NCBI GenBank assembly: GCA_937895465.1
Contig: CALAYY010000119.1
Span: 1-23,101 of the forward strand
Direction: 5' to 3'
DNA: 23,101 nt
DNA from: an uncultured Clostridia bacterium
Lineage (GTDB): Bacteria > Bacillota > Clostridia > Christensenellales > DUVY01
Shown: positions 1-8,463 of the stretch, one piece after another
How positions within the stretch are numbered: the first letter of the stretch is position 1
Layout of the letters: each line of letters begins with the position of its first letter
The notes under the pieces: model-generated
The model's database searches: none
Seen by the model: the letters and a program-made list of their open reading frames with translations, nothing else
What the model was told of the DNA's origin: nothing
Translations under genes and position numbers: made by a program

Positions 1-166
1 TATGCACACGAATTATGCCGTTGTTATTAACTGCAATTCCGCAGCTTTCTTGACCTCGATGCTGCAAAGCATATAGTCCATAATAGGTCATTTTGGCTAC
101 ATCAAACCCGTCAAAATCAAAAAAACCAAAGACTCCGCATTCTTCTTTGACTTTGTCAAATATCAT
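1..166 (-). CDS. purF: Amidophosphoribosyltransferase, N-terminal part (cut by window edge)
   Basis: Reading leftward from an ATG at 166 gives about 55 residues starting MIFDKVKEECGVFG and containing YYGLYALQHRGQESCGIAV. This is the hallmark start of glutamine PRPP amidotransferase, which makes phosphoribosylamine from PRPP and glutamine in the first step of purine synthesis. Cys10 is the expected N-terminal nucleophile of the class II glutaminase domain, exposed in the family after removal of a propeptide of about ten residues, which fits this start. A GAGG lies 14 nt upstream, rather far for a ribosome site. The gene follows guaA after a 55-nt gap on the same strand, so the two are probably co-transcribed. 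The rest of the gene lies outside the window. Confidence 0.93.
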   Translation of the reverse strand, partial: MIFDKVKEECGVFGFFDFDGFDVAKMTYYGLYALQHRGQESCGIAVNNNGIIRVH

Positions 167-221
167 TATTTTTAGCCCAACCTCAAAAAGATTTTATATA
201 AAAAAATATAATTTTTAAAAA

Positions 222-1757
222 TTATTCCCACTCAATAGTCGCAGGAGGTTTTGACGTGATGTCATAAACAACACGGTTGATTGCTCTTATCTCATTGACT
301 ATACGTGAGCTTGTACGCCTTAAGACCTCATGAGGAATCTCTGCCCAGTCAGCCGTCATAAAGTCGGTAGTGGTAACTGCCCTAAGTGCTAACGCGTTTT
401 CATAAGTGCGGTCATCACCCATAACGCCTACCGAACGCATATTGGTCAAAATTGCAAAATATTGATTGATGCTTTTGTCAAGCCCAGCAAGCGCAATTTC
501 TTCTCTAAATATCGCATCCGCTTCTCTTAATACATCCAGCTTTTCTTTGGTTATTTCGCCTATAATTCTTACTGCTAAGCCAGGACCGGGAAAAGGCTGT
601 CTAAATACAAGCTTTTCAGGCATGCCAAGTTCTAAGCCCAGCTTTCTTACTTCATCTTTAAAAAGGCTTCTAAGAGGTTCGATTATTTCCTTAAACTTAA
701 TGTTTTTGGGCAGGCCGCCTACATTATGATGACTCTTGATAACTGCACTTTTACCAAGTCCGCTTTCTATTACATCTGGATATATCGTGCCTTGAACAAG
801 ATAATCCACCTCGCCGATTTTGGCGGCTTCGTCTTCAAAGACTCTGATAAACTCCTCGCCAATGATTTTTCGCTTGGTTTCAGGGTCTGTTACACCCTTG
901 AGTTTATCCAAAAATCTGTCTTGAACGTTGACACGAATCAGGTTAATATGCTGTTTGTTTTTGAAAAACTCTTCAACCTCATCGCCCTCATTCTTTCTTA
1001 ATAGACCATGATCAACAAAGATGCATATAAGATTGTTGCCTATTGCACGGCTAAGCAGCATTGCCGCAACCGAACTGTCAACACCGCCGCTTAAAGCACA
1101 TAAAACTTTTTTGTCCTTAACTTTGGCTTTTAACATTTCGGCATAAGTTTTGGCATATATACTCATCTGCCAGTCAGCACTTGCACCGCAAATGTTAATC
1201 AAAAAGTTCTTTATAATCTTAAGTCCTTCTTCAGTATGATTAACTTCGGGATGAAATTGAACACCAAAAACTTTTAACTCGTCATTGGCAATAGCCGCAT
1301 TTTGGCATGTATCAGTATGACCTATCGAATAAAAACCTTGAGGCAAAATTTCTGCTTGATTGGAATGGCTCATCCAGCAGTTAAAAGTCTTTTTTACACC
1401 TTCAAATAACTTGTGACTGTTATCTACTGTTAAACTGGCATTGCCGTATTCAGACTTATCAGCTATTATAACTTTGCCGCCCAAAATATGAGCAATAAGC
1501 TGTTCGCCGTAACAAATACCCAAAACAGGCACACCCAAAGAAAATATACGCTTGTCAGGCATAGGTGCATTGTCTTCAAAGACATTATCAGGGCCTCCAC
1601 TAAGAATAATACCTATGGGGTTAAGACTTTTGATTTTTTCAATGTCAGTATCATAATGCAATAATTCGCAATAAACATTGCATTCTCTTACTCGTCTTGC
1701 TACAAGCTGATTGTATTGTCCGCCGAAATCTAAAATAATTAAAGTTTGTGTATTCAT
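222..1757 (-). CDS. guaA: GMP synthase (glutamine-hydrolysing)
   Basis: Converts XMP to GMP using ATP and glutamine. The protein is full length (511 residues). The N-terminal class I glutamine amidotransferase domain (about 1-190) has the nucleophile elbow GICYGEQ (Cys near residue 82) and the His/Glu pair in FGVQFHPEV (near 169-171). The ATP-pyrophosphatase domain follows with the PP-loop SGGVDSS near residue 225, and the dimerisation domain ends in the typical KPPATIEWE. Two starts are possible: ATG at 1757 and an adjoining in-frame TTG at 1760; an AGGA at 1771-1774 could serve either, and I chose the ATG. A good promoter lies upstream (1794-1822) and purF follows downstream, so this is a purine operon. 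No riboswitch is visible in its leader. Confidence 0.97.
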   Translation of the reverse strand: MNTQTLIILDFGGQYNQLVARRVRECNVYCELLHYDTDIEKIKSLNPIGIILSGGPDNVFEDNAPMPDKRIFSLGVPVLGICYGEQLIAHILGGKVIIADKSEYGNASLTVDNSHKLFEGVKKTFNCWMSHSNQAEILPQGFYSIGHTDTCQNAAIANDELKVFGVQFHPEVNHTEEGLKIIKNFLINICGASADWQMSIYAKTYAEMLKAKVKDKKVLCALSGGVDSSVAAMLLSRAIGNNLICIFVDHGLLRKNEGDEVEEFFKNKQHINLIRVNVQDRFLDKLKGVTDPETKRKIIGEEFIRVFEDEAAKIGEVDYLVQGTIYPDVIESGLGKSAVIKSHHNVGGLPKNIKFKEIIEPLRSLFKDEVRKLGLELGMPEKLVFRQPFPGPGLAVRIIGEITKEKLDVLREADAIFREEIALAGLDKSINQYFAILTNMRSVGVMGDDRTYENALALRAVTTTDFMTADWAEIPHEVLRRTSSRIVNEIRAINRVVYDITSKPPATIEWE

Positions 1758-1793
1758 CAAAAATAAAAATTCCTATATTAAAAAAGCTACTAT

Positions 1794-1822
1794 ATTTTAC
1801 CAAAAAAATGTATTTTTCTCAA
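1794..1822 (-). promoter_or_regulatory. Sigma-A promoter of guaA-purF
   Basis: On the minus strand TTGAGA (1817-1822) and TAAAAT (1794-1799) are separated by exactly 17 nt. The start site would fall near 1787, giving a leader of about 30 nt before guaA. Confidence 0.75.
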
Positions 1823-1863
1823 CTATATAATAGCATGCACATTATAGAAATTTTTTTACAGCT

Positions 1864-1891
1864 AAAAAAAGCCCGCTTTTTAAAGCAGGCT
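1864..1891 (-). terminator. Terminator of the gene at 1918-2583
   Basis: Ten-base arms 1870-1879 and 1882-1891 (AGCCTGCTTT / AAAGCGGGCT read leftward, one G-U pair) are followed by seven U residues at 1870-1864. It lies just after the stop of the leftward gene and before the guaA promoter. Confidence 0.85.
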
Positions 1892-1917
1892 TAGTATTTT
1901 ATTTATTAATTCTTTTT

Positions 1918-2583
1918 TTACTTTTTAAAATCTTCTATAAGATTATACATTTTGGTGAGTTTTCCATAAGCCTTAATCTCATAGGTTTTGTATTCAATGT
2001 CGTTTTCAAGGCTCTCTTGGTCAACAAGATACATATTAAATGATGCTATCTCATTTTGGGTATATCTTACCAAAAAGTACACGGTATCATACGTTATATC
2101 CACTCCGTCAATTTTGGCTGTCTTTTTTAATGCTCCATTTTTATCAAAATATCTGAAAATAACCAAATATTTTGAATCATTCTTTAGAGTAGATGATTGT
2201 GCTTTTAGTGCTTTTATATTCGACATTTCAAGCATTTTGAATTCGTCTTGATTGTCAGCGTCTTTTGCCAATTTTGCACTCTTAAACCATTGATTTTCCA
2301 AAATACCGCTCAATGCTGAATAATCTGTAGCATCCTTATAGGCATTAAAAAATTTGTTAAGATTGTCTTCAGATCCTGTACTTGTAAGCTCAATAGTAGA
2401 TGAAGAAGTATTGCCGAATCCGCCTTCAGAAATAATCTGAATTGAATAAGGCTTGTCCAGTTTGGGTGCAACATTGTTATGAATAAAACCTGTTGTAATC
2501 AAAAAACCTATAATAAGTACTACAAGTGTAATCCAAATTGTATTTCCAATAATTTTCCCTGTATTTCTTTTTGTTTTCGCCAT
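1918..2583 (-). CDS. Unknown protein with one N-terminal membrane segment
   Basis: The protein has 221 residues. A basic start (MAKTKRNTGK) is followed by one hydrophobic segment at about residues 15-33. The remaining roughly 185 residues are polar, rich in Ser/Thr and Lys, and should lie outside the membrane (N-in topology, or an uncleaved signal anchor). No lipobox cysteine and no catalytic motif were seen. The ATG at 2583 has a good AAAGGGA ribosome site at 2591-2597. It is a single-gene unit with its own terminator, lying between ftsH and guaA, and a foldable leader region (2633-2727) precedes it. I do not recognise the family. The outer part could be a ligand-binding or substrate domain, but that is a guess. 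Confidence 0.75.
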   Translation of the reverse strand: MAKTKRNTGKIIGNTIWITLVVLIIGFLITTGFIHNNVAPKLDKPYSIQIISEGGFGNTSSSTIELTSTGSEDNLNKFFNAYKDATDYSALSGILENQWFKSAKLAKDADNQDEFKMLEMSNIKALKAQSSTLKNDSKYLVIFRYFDKNGALKKTAKIDGVDITYDTVYFLVRYTQNEIASFNMYLVDQESLENDIEYKTYEIKAYGKLTKMYNLIEDFKK

Positions 2584-2632
2584 TTTTTTATCCCTTTGAG
2601 TTTTAGTATATATGATTTTTTATTTACAGTCA

Positions 2633-2727
2633 AACCAAAAAACGGTTCTAAACTGAGAAATTGAGAATCGCGAACAAGCGAGGCTTGCATTAAGACCTGC
2701 ACGTCAAAGGTTTTCAACCTCTCAGTT
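2633..2727 (-). ncRNA. Possible structured leader RNA (multi-hairpin region)
   Basis: An 8-bp outer stem (2651-2658 with 2720-2727, AACTGAGA/TCTCAGTT) encloses three small hairpins: 2675-2679 with 2683-2687, 2694-2696 with 2703-2705, and 2708-2712 with 2716-2720 (this last shares one base with the outer stem). A further small stem (2633-2636 with 2644-2647) sits beside it. The region lies between the ftsH terminator and the ribosome site of the leftward gene at 1918-2583, so a leader on the minus strand is the simplest reading; the orientation is not proven. It matches no riboswitch class that I can name. Confidence 0.35.
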
Positions 2728-2754
2728 ATAAAATATATAGTTCTTAAAAAAATT

Positions 2755-2787
2755 AGTGCGGCAAAACAATTTACCGCACTTTTTTTG
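2755..2787 (-). terminator. Terminator downstream of ftsH (could act both ways)
   Basis: Seven-base arms 2755-2761 (AGTGCGG) and 2774-2780 (CCGCACT) form a hairpin. Read leftward it is followed by AA and then a U-rich run. On the plus strand a run of seven T follows the second arm, so the hairpin could stop transcription in both directions. It lies about 20 nt after the ftsH stop. Confidence 0.8.
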
Positions 2788-2798
2788 TTTTTAATTAA

Positions 2799-4742
2799 TT
2801 AAGAATTAGCACCCTGATTATTAGCAGGTTTTGCTACAGCTTCATTGGCTTGTTTTGCACGTAATTGCAGTCTTTCATCCAATCCTTTTTCAATTTCATC
2901 CAAAGGCTTACCTGCCATAAGTGCATCAACTTCTTCTGAATATATGGTTTCTTTTTCAATCAATAGTCTGACCATCTTATCCATAACATCACGATGTTCG
3001 TTAAGCACTTTTAATGCGGTTTGATGACCTTTTTCTAAGATTTTCTTTACTTCAGAATCAATTACTGCCGCAACCTGTTCGCTATAACTATGCGTTGATT
3101 GATAGTCTCTGCCTAAGAATAATTCCTGCTTAGTTCCAAGATATATAGGTCCAAGTTCGGCACTCATACCCCATTCGGTGACCATCTTTCTAGCTCGTTC
3201 AGTTGCCGCCTGAAGGTCTCCTACAGCACCTGTAGAAATATCTTTTATTACTATTTCTTCTGCTGCTCTTCCGCCCATAGTCATAGCTATATCATCATTG
3301 AGCTTATTAACTGTGGTATGAGAATCGTCATTTTCTGGTCTAGTCATGGTATAGCCTGCCGCTCTGCCTCTTGGAATTATAGATACTTCATGGACAGGGT
3401 CGCAATGAGGCAAAACCTTAGCAACAATAGCATGTCCTGCTTCATGGTAAGCAGTAATACGCTTGTCAACTTCAGTAATAACTCTGCTCTTTTTCTGAGG
3501 GCCCATTATAACTTTGTTGATACCTTCATTGATATCAATCATATTAATTACTTTTCTGCCAGCACGTGCCGCCAAAATAGCCGCTTCGTTTAGCAGGTTT
3601 TCTATATCTGCACCTGAAAACCCGCTTGTGATTTTGGCCAAAATCTTAAAGTCCACGTCTGTACCTATCGGCTTATTTCTTGAATGGACTTTGAATATTT
3701 CTTCTCTGCCCCTAACATCAGGAATATTGATATAAACTTGACGGTCAAATCTGCCTGGTCTAAGTAGTGCTGGATCAAGTATATCCGCTCTGTTGGTAGC
3801 CGCCATAATTATTATTCCGCTGTTGGTCTCAAAACCATCCATTTGAACTAATAATTGGTTTAATGTCTGTTCTCTTTCATCATGTCCGCCGCCCATACCT
3901 GTTCCTCTTTGACGGCCGACAGCATCAATTTCGTCTATAAATACTATACAAGGCATATTCTTTTTGGCATCTTCAAACAAGTCTCTTACACGTGAAGCAC
4001 CGACACCGACAAACATCTCGACAAAGTCCGAGCCGCTTATTGAAAAGAAAGGCACATTGGCTTCTCCTGCAACAGCCTTAGCAAACAATGTCTTACCTGT
4101 TCCCGGAGGGCCTACCAGTAATACACCCTTGGGGATTCTTGCACCGACTTGTTCAAATTTTTTGGGGTTTTTCAAAAATTCAACTATCTCAGCTAGCTCG
4201 GTCTTTTCTTCTTCTGCACCAGCTACATCAGAAAATCTTATCTTCATATTCTGATTGAGTCTGGCTTTGGATTTAGAAAAACTTACAGCCTGTTTGTTGC
4301 CCTGATTGAGCATTCTGTATATGAAAAATGCCATTACAACCAATACAACCACACCGCCTAAATACGGCAGATATGACCATATTGAGCCTGCATTGGGGTC
4401 GCTGAATTCAAAAGAAAAACCATATTTCTGTGAAATTTCAAGAACTGAAGTTATGTCTGTCTCATCTTTTGCGTCAAATTCTCTTATAAGGTCATTAACA
4501 AAATCAGCTCTAGTTGGGATATTAAAAACATAACTATATTTATTGCTTGAGGTGTTTACTTTTGCTTTTGCTTGATAGCCGTCAACATAAACATATTTTA
4601 CTTCGCCTTCAACTATCAATTTAAGAGCTTCGTCATAGGCTTTGGTTTTTGGTTGGCTGCTAAACATCATTATTCCTGCAATAACCAAAAAGCTAAGCAC
4701 AAGTAACGCTATAAAAATTACCCCTTTTGTGCCTGATTTCAA
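2799..4742 (-). CDS. ftsH: ATP-dependent zinc metalloprotease FtsH
   Basis: Membrane-anchored AAA+ protease that degrades misfolded membrane proteins and short-lived regulators. The 647 residues are full length for the family. Membrane segments are at about 7-27 and 127-143, with an extracytoplasmic loop of about 100 residues between them. The AAA domain has Walker A GPPGTGKT at 211-218, Walker B CIVFIDEID near 265-273, and the second region of homology with arginine fingers around 317-334. The protease domain has the zinc motif HEAGH at 433-437 and a likely third ligand Asp near 509. The start is a TTG at 4742 with an ideal GGAGG seven bases upstream (4750-4754). It is transcribed alone from the promoter at 4784-4812 and ends at the hairpin at 2755. 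Confidence 0.98.
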   Translation of the reverse strand: MKSGTKGVIFIALLVLSFLVIAGIMMFSSQPKTKAYDEALKLIVEGEVKYVYVDGYQAKAKVNTSSNKYSYVFNIPTRADFVNDLIREFDAKDETDITSVLEISQKYGFSFEFSDPNAGSIWSYLPYLGGVVVLVVMAFFIYRMLNQGNKQAVSFSKSKARLNQNMKIRFSDVAGAEEEKTELAEIVEFLKNPKKFEQVGARIPKGVLLVGPPGTGKTLFAKAVAGEANVPFFSISGSDFVEMFVGVGASRVRDLFEDAKKNMPCIVFIDEIDAVGRQRGTGMGGGHDEREQTLNQLLVQMDGFETNSGIIIMAATNRADILDPALLRPGRFDRQVYINIPDVRGREEIFKVHSRNKPIGTDVDFKILAKITSGFSGADIENLLNEAAILAARAGRKVINMIDINEGINKVIMGPQKKSRVITEVDKRITAYHEAGHAIVAKVLPHCDPVHEVSIIPRGRAAGYTMTRPENDDSHTTVNKLNDDIAMTMGGRAAEEIVIKDISTGAVGDLQAATERARKMVTEWGMSAELGPIYLGTKQELFLGRDYQSTHSYSEQVAAVIDSEVKKILEKGHQTALKVLNEHRDVMDKMVRLLIEKETIYSEEVDALMAGKPLDEIEKGLDERLQLRAKQANEAVAKPANNQGANS

Positions 4743-4783
4743 ATTTATTCCTCCGTTAAAACTGCATAGGATTTGTAATCGTT

Positions 4784-4812
4784 ATTTTATCATAAATCAT
4801 ATTACTTATCAA
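4784..4812 (-). promoter_or_regulatory. Sigma-A promoter of ftsH
   Basis: On the minus strand TTGATA (4807-4812), a 17-nt spacer and TAAAAT (4784-4789). This gives a leader of about 35 nt before the TTG start. Confidence 0.75.
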
Positions 4813-4871
4813 TGATATTTATGTCACAATAGCTTTAATTTAATTCCAAAAGACAAGACAAAAACAATATA

Positions 4872-4931
4872 AAAGCCATTGTTATTGACAATCTTTATAC
4901 AAGAAAATAAAAAAATATCAACAATGGCTTT
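4872..4931. repeat. 12-bp inverted repeat with 36-nt loop
   Basis: AAAGCCATTGTT (4872-4883) and AACAATGGCTTT (4920-4931) are perfectly complementary. The loop is very A-rich on the plus strand. It lies after the stop of the leftward gene at 5003-6520 and before the ftsH promoter. It may help terminate that gene, but there is no clean U-run directly after either arm. Confidence 0.6.
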
Positions 4932-5002
4932 AGAGATTTAATGATTTTTGGGGCTAAAATTTGCTAAAAAGTTCTTAAAAAAACCTGCCTAAAATATTTT
5001 TG

Positions 5003-6520
5003 CTATATCAATTCCAAATTAATGCTTTCGCCGTTATCGGCATCCTGATACATCATCCAATATCCCTCGCCGTAAGGGTTTTGTTGGTCGATTGCCATCC
5101 ACTTACAATAGCCTTGCAATTCTTTGGGTGGATTAACTGAAAATATGCCAGGCACACCATACCCTATATAATCAGGACCTTCTCCTATAAGTCCTACCAC
5201 ATAATATTGGTTTTTGGCAAGCTCAACCTTAACCCAATAAGTATCAGGCATTAATTTGTTGAGTCTGTCTTCAGGCGGACTTTGCTCAAAAAGTTTATCA
5301 AGCTGGTTTTTTACACTCTCAAAATAATTGCTTTCTATGTCTTCCTGTTCATCTTCTTTTTTGTTATCAACAGTCCTGCCGTTGGCATTTTCTGTCCCTA
5401 ACTCCTGTTTATAATCATCTGATTCTTTTATATCCTTGAGCCTGATATTGTTATATCCTCCCCAAGAAGAAATATACTTTGGATTAGTATTGACATCTAC
5501 TTTCTGTTCTGGCTCAAATTTTTGCTCAATAGTTTCTTGTTCTGGCTCTTCATAGATTTGGTTATTTACAGGCTGATAAGGCTCTTTTTTATCTTCCTTA
5601 AGGGGTCTATAAAAACTTCCCTTTATAGTATTAGGCGGATATTCATCAACAAGCTCTTTTGGAACTTGAGAAAATGCCTCATAAAATCCCTTCTGGTTTT
5701 GAGCGGTTTTTACCTCCAAAACGGCGGCGGCACTTTCTTTTAACACATCTTTTGGCATAATATCAACAGGATAATATTCAAGATCAGATATGCGCTCATC
5801 TTGATAATCAGAAATAGCATCGTCAATAACTTTGGAAATTTTGGCAACTGTTACTTTTGGAACAGTAATCGGCTTAAAATTATTGCTTTCAGTATTAGCT
5901 CTTCCCAAAACTGTTGACGAATCAAACTGCTTATTATCTTTGTTTCTTAATTTGTCATATATGCTTTTGGTCGATGTGTTTTGTTGAGCTTCTTCAACTT
6001 TAGGTTGCTTATGTACTGTTTGTTGACTATGTAATGAGGGCATGGATACTTGAGGCTTTGAAGGATTTACCGTAACGCTTGCATAATTTTCTTTTTTTGG
6101 CTCAACTTTTTCAATTTTGCCTGCAAACATTTTGGGTCTAGCAATGCTTTTAAATCCGTCCAAAATATTGGTTTCCCATAATTTTTTTGCGTTGTTTGCA
6201 CCCCATGCAATCGGTATAACATTTTCTTCGCTAATAAAACTCAAAACGCAATATATATTGCCTTTCATATCAATCTCACCCAAACCAAAGGTTGAACTTA
6301 TTTTACCTTTCATCCCCAATCTTTCTACATAAACAGGACTGTTATCCGATGCAACGCCAAAAGCAAAGATACCTTTTCCGATATCCTTGAGATTAAATAT
6401 ATCAATAGTGCATTTTGTGCGCTGACCGATTTGTTCAATGGTAGCCACACCCTTAACCGCACCTGTACCAAATCCTTTGGTTACCTCACTCATAATAAGG
6501 ATTTTTTTGGAGTAACCCAT
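5003..6520 (-). CDS. Unknown two-domain protein with long low-complexity linker
   Basis: The protein has 505 residues and no signal peptide or membrane segment. The first roughly 145 residues look folded, with short beta-strand-like alternation and glycines. Residues about 146-420 are rich in Lys, Glu, Gln, Pro and Asn and look disordered. The last roughly 85 residues (from about DRLNKLMPDTYW) form a compact aromatic-rich domain, with YYVVGLIGEGPDYIGYGVPG and GYWMMYQDA as prominent stretches. The ATG at 6520 is preceded by a G-rich GGGGGCGG; a second ATG nine codons in (MSEVTKGFG) is an alternative start. It is transcribed alone. The shape suggests a scaffold or envelope-associated protein binding partners at both ends, but I do not recognise the family and assign no function. 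Confidence 0.72.
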   Translation of the reverse strand: MGYSKKILIMSEVTKGFGTGAVKGVATIEQIGQRTKCTIDIFNLKDIGKGIFAFGVASDNSPVYVERLGMKGKISSTFGLGEIDMKGNIYCVLSFISEENVIPIAWGANNAKKLWETNILDGFKSIARPKMFAGKIEKVEPKKENYASVTVNPSKPQVSMPSLHSQQTVHKQPKVEEAQQNTSTKSIYDKLRNKDNKQFDSSTVLGRANTESNNFKPITVPKVTVAKISKVIDDAISDYQDERISDLEYYPVDIMPKDVLKESAAAVLEVKTAQNQKGFYEAFSQVPKELVDEYPPNTIKGSFYRPLKEDKKEPYQPVNNQIYEEPEQETIEQKFEPEQKVDVNTNPKYISSWGGYNNIRLKDIKESDDYKQELGTENANGRTVDNKKEDEQEDIESNYFESVKNQLDKLFEQSPPEDRLNKLMPDTYWVKVELAKNQYYVVGLIGEGPDYIGYGVPGIFSVNPPKELQGYCKWMAIDQQNPYGEGYWMMYQDADNGESINLELI

Positions 6521-6656
6521 ATATTTTTACCGCCCCCGAAAATTTGTAAAATATCGACAATTAAAATAGAATATTACACTTTATATATACTAACATAACA
6601 AAAAATATATACGATTTTTTTAAAAAAAATAAAACTTAATGTCTTTTTTTGGTTTA

Positions 6657-6690
6657 CAAAAAAAAGACGGATAATATTCTTCCGTCTTTT
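6657..6690 (-). terminator. Terminator of the fhs-glnS-SDR-alaS operon
   Basis: Ten-base arms 6662-6671 and 6681-6690 (AAAGACGGA core) form a hairpin with a nine-base loop. Read leftward it is followed by a run of about eight U (8 A on the plus strand at 6658-6665). It lies about 25 nt after the alaS stop. Confidence 0.9.
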
Positions 6691-6714
6691 ACTGTGCTTT
6701 ATTATAATGCTTAT

Positions 6715-8439
6715 TTATTTTTCCAAAACTGCTTTTATTCGTCTTACGCCTGCTGAAGAGCTTTCTTCTTTTTGGATTTTAAATTTGCCAAGCTCGCCTG
6801 TATGTTTGGCATGAGGGCCGCCGCAAATTTCTTTTGAAAAATCGCCTATACTATAAACCTTGACCTTTTCGCCGTATCTGCTCTCAAATATGCCCATAGC
6901 ACCGCTTTGTTTTGCTTGCTCTACTGTCATTTCTTCCATCTTTACAGGCAAATCTTTTTCAATTACATCATTGACCATTTTTTCAACTTGTTCTAGCTCA
7001 GGCTTTTCTACCTTTCTTCCAAAAGAAAAGTCAAATCTAAGTCTTTCGGCTGTAATATTGCTGCCACGCTGAAAGACCTCTTCGCCCAAAACCTTTCGTA
7101 AAGCCGCCTGCAAAAGATGTGTCGCTGTGTGAAGCTTGGTGGTTTCTTCGCCCGAGTCAGCAAGCCCGCCCTTAAATCTTTGTTCAGCACCGCTTTGGGA
7201 CTTAGCCTGATGATTGGCAAAAGCCTGTTCAAAACCCTTTTCGTCAACTTCTAAGCCTTGTTCTTTGGCTAACTCTTGCGTCATCTCAAGCGGAAAGCCG
7301 TATGTGTCATAAAGCCTAAATGCACTCGGACCGTCAATAATGTTGCCGTCTAGATTCCTGACAGTGCGTTCAAATTCTTTTAGCCCTGTATTTAATGTGC
7401 GTTCAAACCTTTCAGTTTCTAACTCCAACTCTCTTTTTATCTTATCAGCATTATCAGATAATTCGGTATATACATCTTTATATTGCTCTATTATAACATC
7501 TGCAATCTCTGTAAGGCTTTTTGCGCTTAATTCAAGCATTCTGCCGTATCTTATAGCACGCCTTATAAGCCGTCTTAAAACATAGCCCTGATCGACATTA
7601 GAAGGCGTAACTCCACGCTGATCGCCTAAGATAAACACTGAGGTGCGGATATGGTCACCTACAATTCTAAAAGCCTTTAAATATTCGCCTTCATATACGG
7701 ATTTCTTGCCCTGCAAAAAGCACAAGGTACGCTCTAAGCCCATGCCTGTATCCACATTTTTTTGACTTAATGGAGAAAATTTGCCGTCTGCATCCTTAAA
7801 GTACTGCATAAAAACATCGTTCCAGATTTCTACATACTTTCCGCAGTCACACGCAGGCGAACATTCAGGCGAACACTTAGGCTTACCTGTATCTATAAAC
7901 ATCTCTGTATCGGGTCCGCAAGGTCCTGTCAAACCTGCAGGTCCCCACCAGTTGTTTTTCTTGGGCAGATAAAAAATGTTTTCACGCTTTATTCCGCAAT
8001 TCTCCCAGATTTTGGCACTCTCTTCGTCTTTTGGCGCATCTTCATCGCCTTCAAAAACAGATACCGCCAGATTATCTTTATCAATACCCAAATAATCAGA
8101 AGAAGTTAAAAATTCAAAACTCCAGCTAATCATCTCATCTTTAAAATAGTCACCCAATGACCAGTTGCCCATCATCTCAAAAAAGGTAAGATGTGTCGCA
8201 TCTCCTACTTCATCAATATCGCCTGTTCGTACACACTTTTGGATATTGCAAAGTCTTGTTCCGGAGGGGTGCTTAGCTCCCAAAAGATAGGGAACAAGCG
8301 GATGCATACCAGCGGTGGTAAATAACACCGTCGGATCATTTTCAGGGATTAGTGAAGCAGAGCCTATAACAGCGTGCTTTTTATTTTGGAAAAAATCTAA
8401 CCAAATCTTTCTTAGCTCATTGCCTGTCAGTCTTTTCAT
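6715..8439 (-). CDS. alaS: Alanyl-tRNA synthetase, short form without the C-terminal domains
   Basis: Charges tRNA-Ala and hydrolyses mischarged products. The catalytic class II core spans about 1-250 (RTGDIDEVGD, FFEMMGNWSLGDYFK, GPCGPDTEMF, VEIWNDVFMQY, VDTGMGLER) and is followed by the helical tRNA-binding region. The editing domain has its four metal ligands: HTATH at 437-441, then Cys539 and His543 in CGGPHAKH. The protein stops at residue 574, right after SSAGVRRIKAVLEK. Ordinary bacterial AlaRS runs to about 870 residues with an oligomerisation/DHHA1 region and C-Ala, so those parts are absent. The end is clean, with a terminator close behind, so this is not an obvious frameshift. A Cys-rich insertion (CSPECSPACDCG, about 189-200) could bind a metal. 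It is the last gene of the operon; the ribosome site (GGAG, 14 nt upstream) is weak. It may be the only AlaRS or a paralogue. Confidence 0.93.
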   Translation of the reverse strand: MKRLTGNELRKIWLDFFQNKKHAVIGSASLIPENDPTVLFTTAGMHPLVPYLLGAKHPSGTRLCNIQKCVRTGDIDEVGDATHLTFFEMMGNWSLGDYFKDEMISWSFEFLTSSDYLGIDKDNLAVSVFEGDEDAPKDEESAKIWENCGIKRENIFYLPKKNNWWGPAGLTGPCGPDTEMFIDTGKPKCSPECSPACDCGKYVEIWNDVFMQYFKDADGKFSPLSQKNVDTGMGLERTLCFLQGKKSVYEGEYLKAFRIVGDHIRTSVFILGDQRGVTPSNVDQGYVLRRLIRRAIRYGRMLELSAKSLTEIADVIIEQYKDVYTELSDNADKIKRELELETERFERTLNTGLKEFERTVRNLDGNIIDGPSAFRLYDTYGFPLEMTQELAKEQGLEVDEKGFEQAFANHQAKSQSGAEQRFKGGLADSGEETTKLHTATHLLQAALRKVLGEEVFQRGSNITAERLRFDFSFGRKVEKPELEQVEKMVNDVIEKDLPVKMEEMTVEQAKQSGAMGIFESRYGEKVKVYSIGDFSKEICGGPHAKHTGELGKFKIQKEESSSAGVRRIKAVLEK

Positions 8440-8463
8440 TTCTTTTAGTAAATCTCCAATAAA

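Noticed and set aside
466..1001. Rightward open frames opposite guaA (similar ones lie opposite ftsH, alaS, fhs and the FAD gene).
   Set aside because: They are antisense shadows of clearly coding genes and have no ribosome sites or recognisable products.
2520..2717. Leftward 65-codon frame over the start of the 1918-2583 gene.
   Set aside because: It overlaps the real start in another frame and lies mostly in the structured leader; no ribosome site.
2641..2727. Possible TPP riboswitch, because CTGAGAGG and a later TAATGCAAGC-like stretch recall the thi-box on the minus strand.
   Set aside because: The core thi-box strings (for example the ACCTGATCTGG-like segment) are absent and the helices do not match; the downstream gene has no thiamine link.
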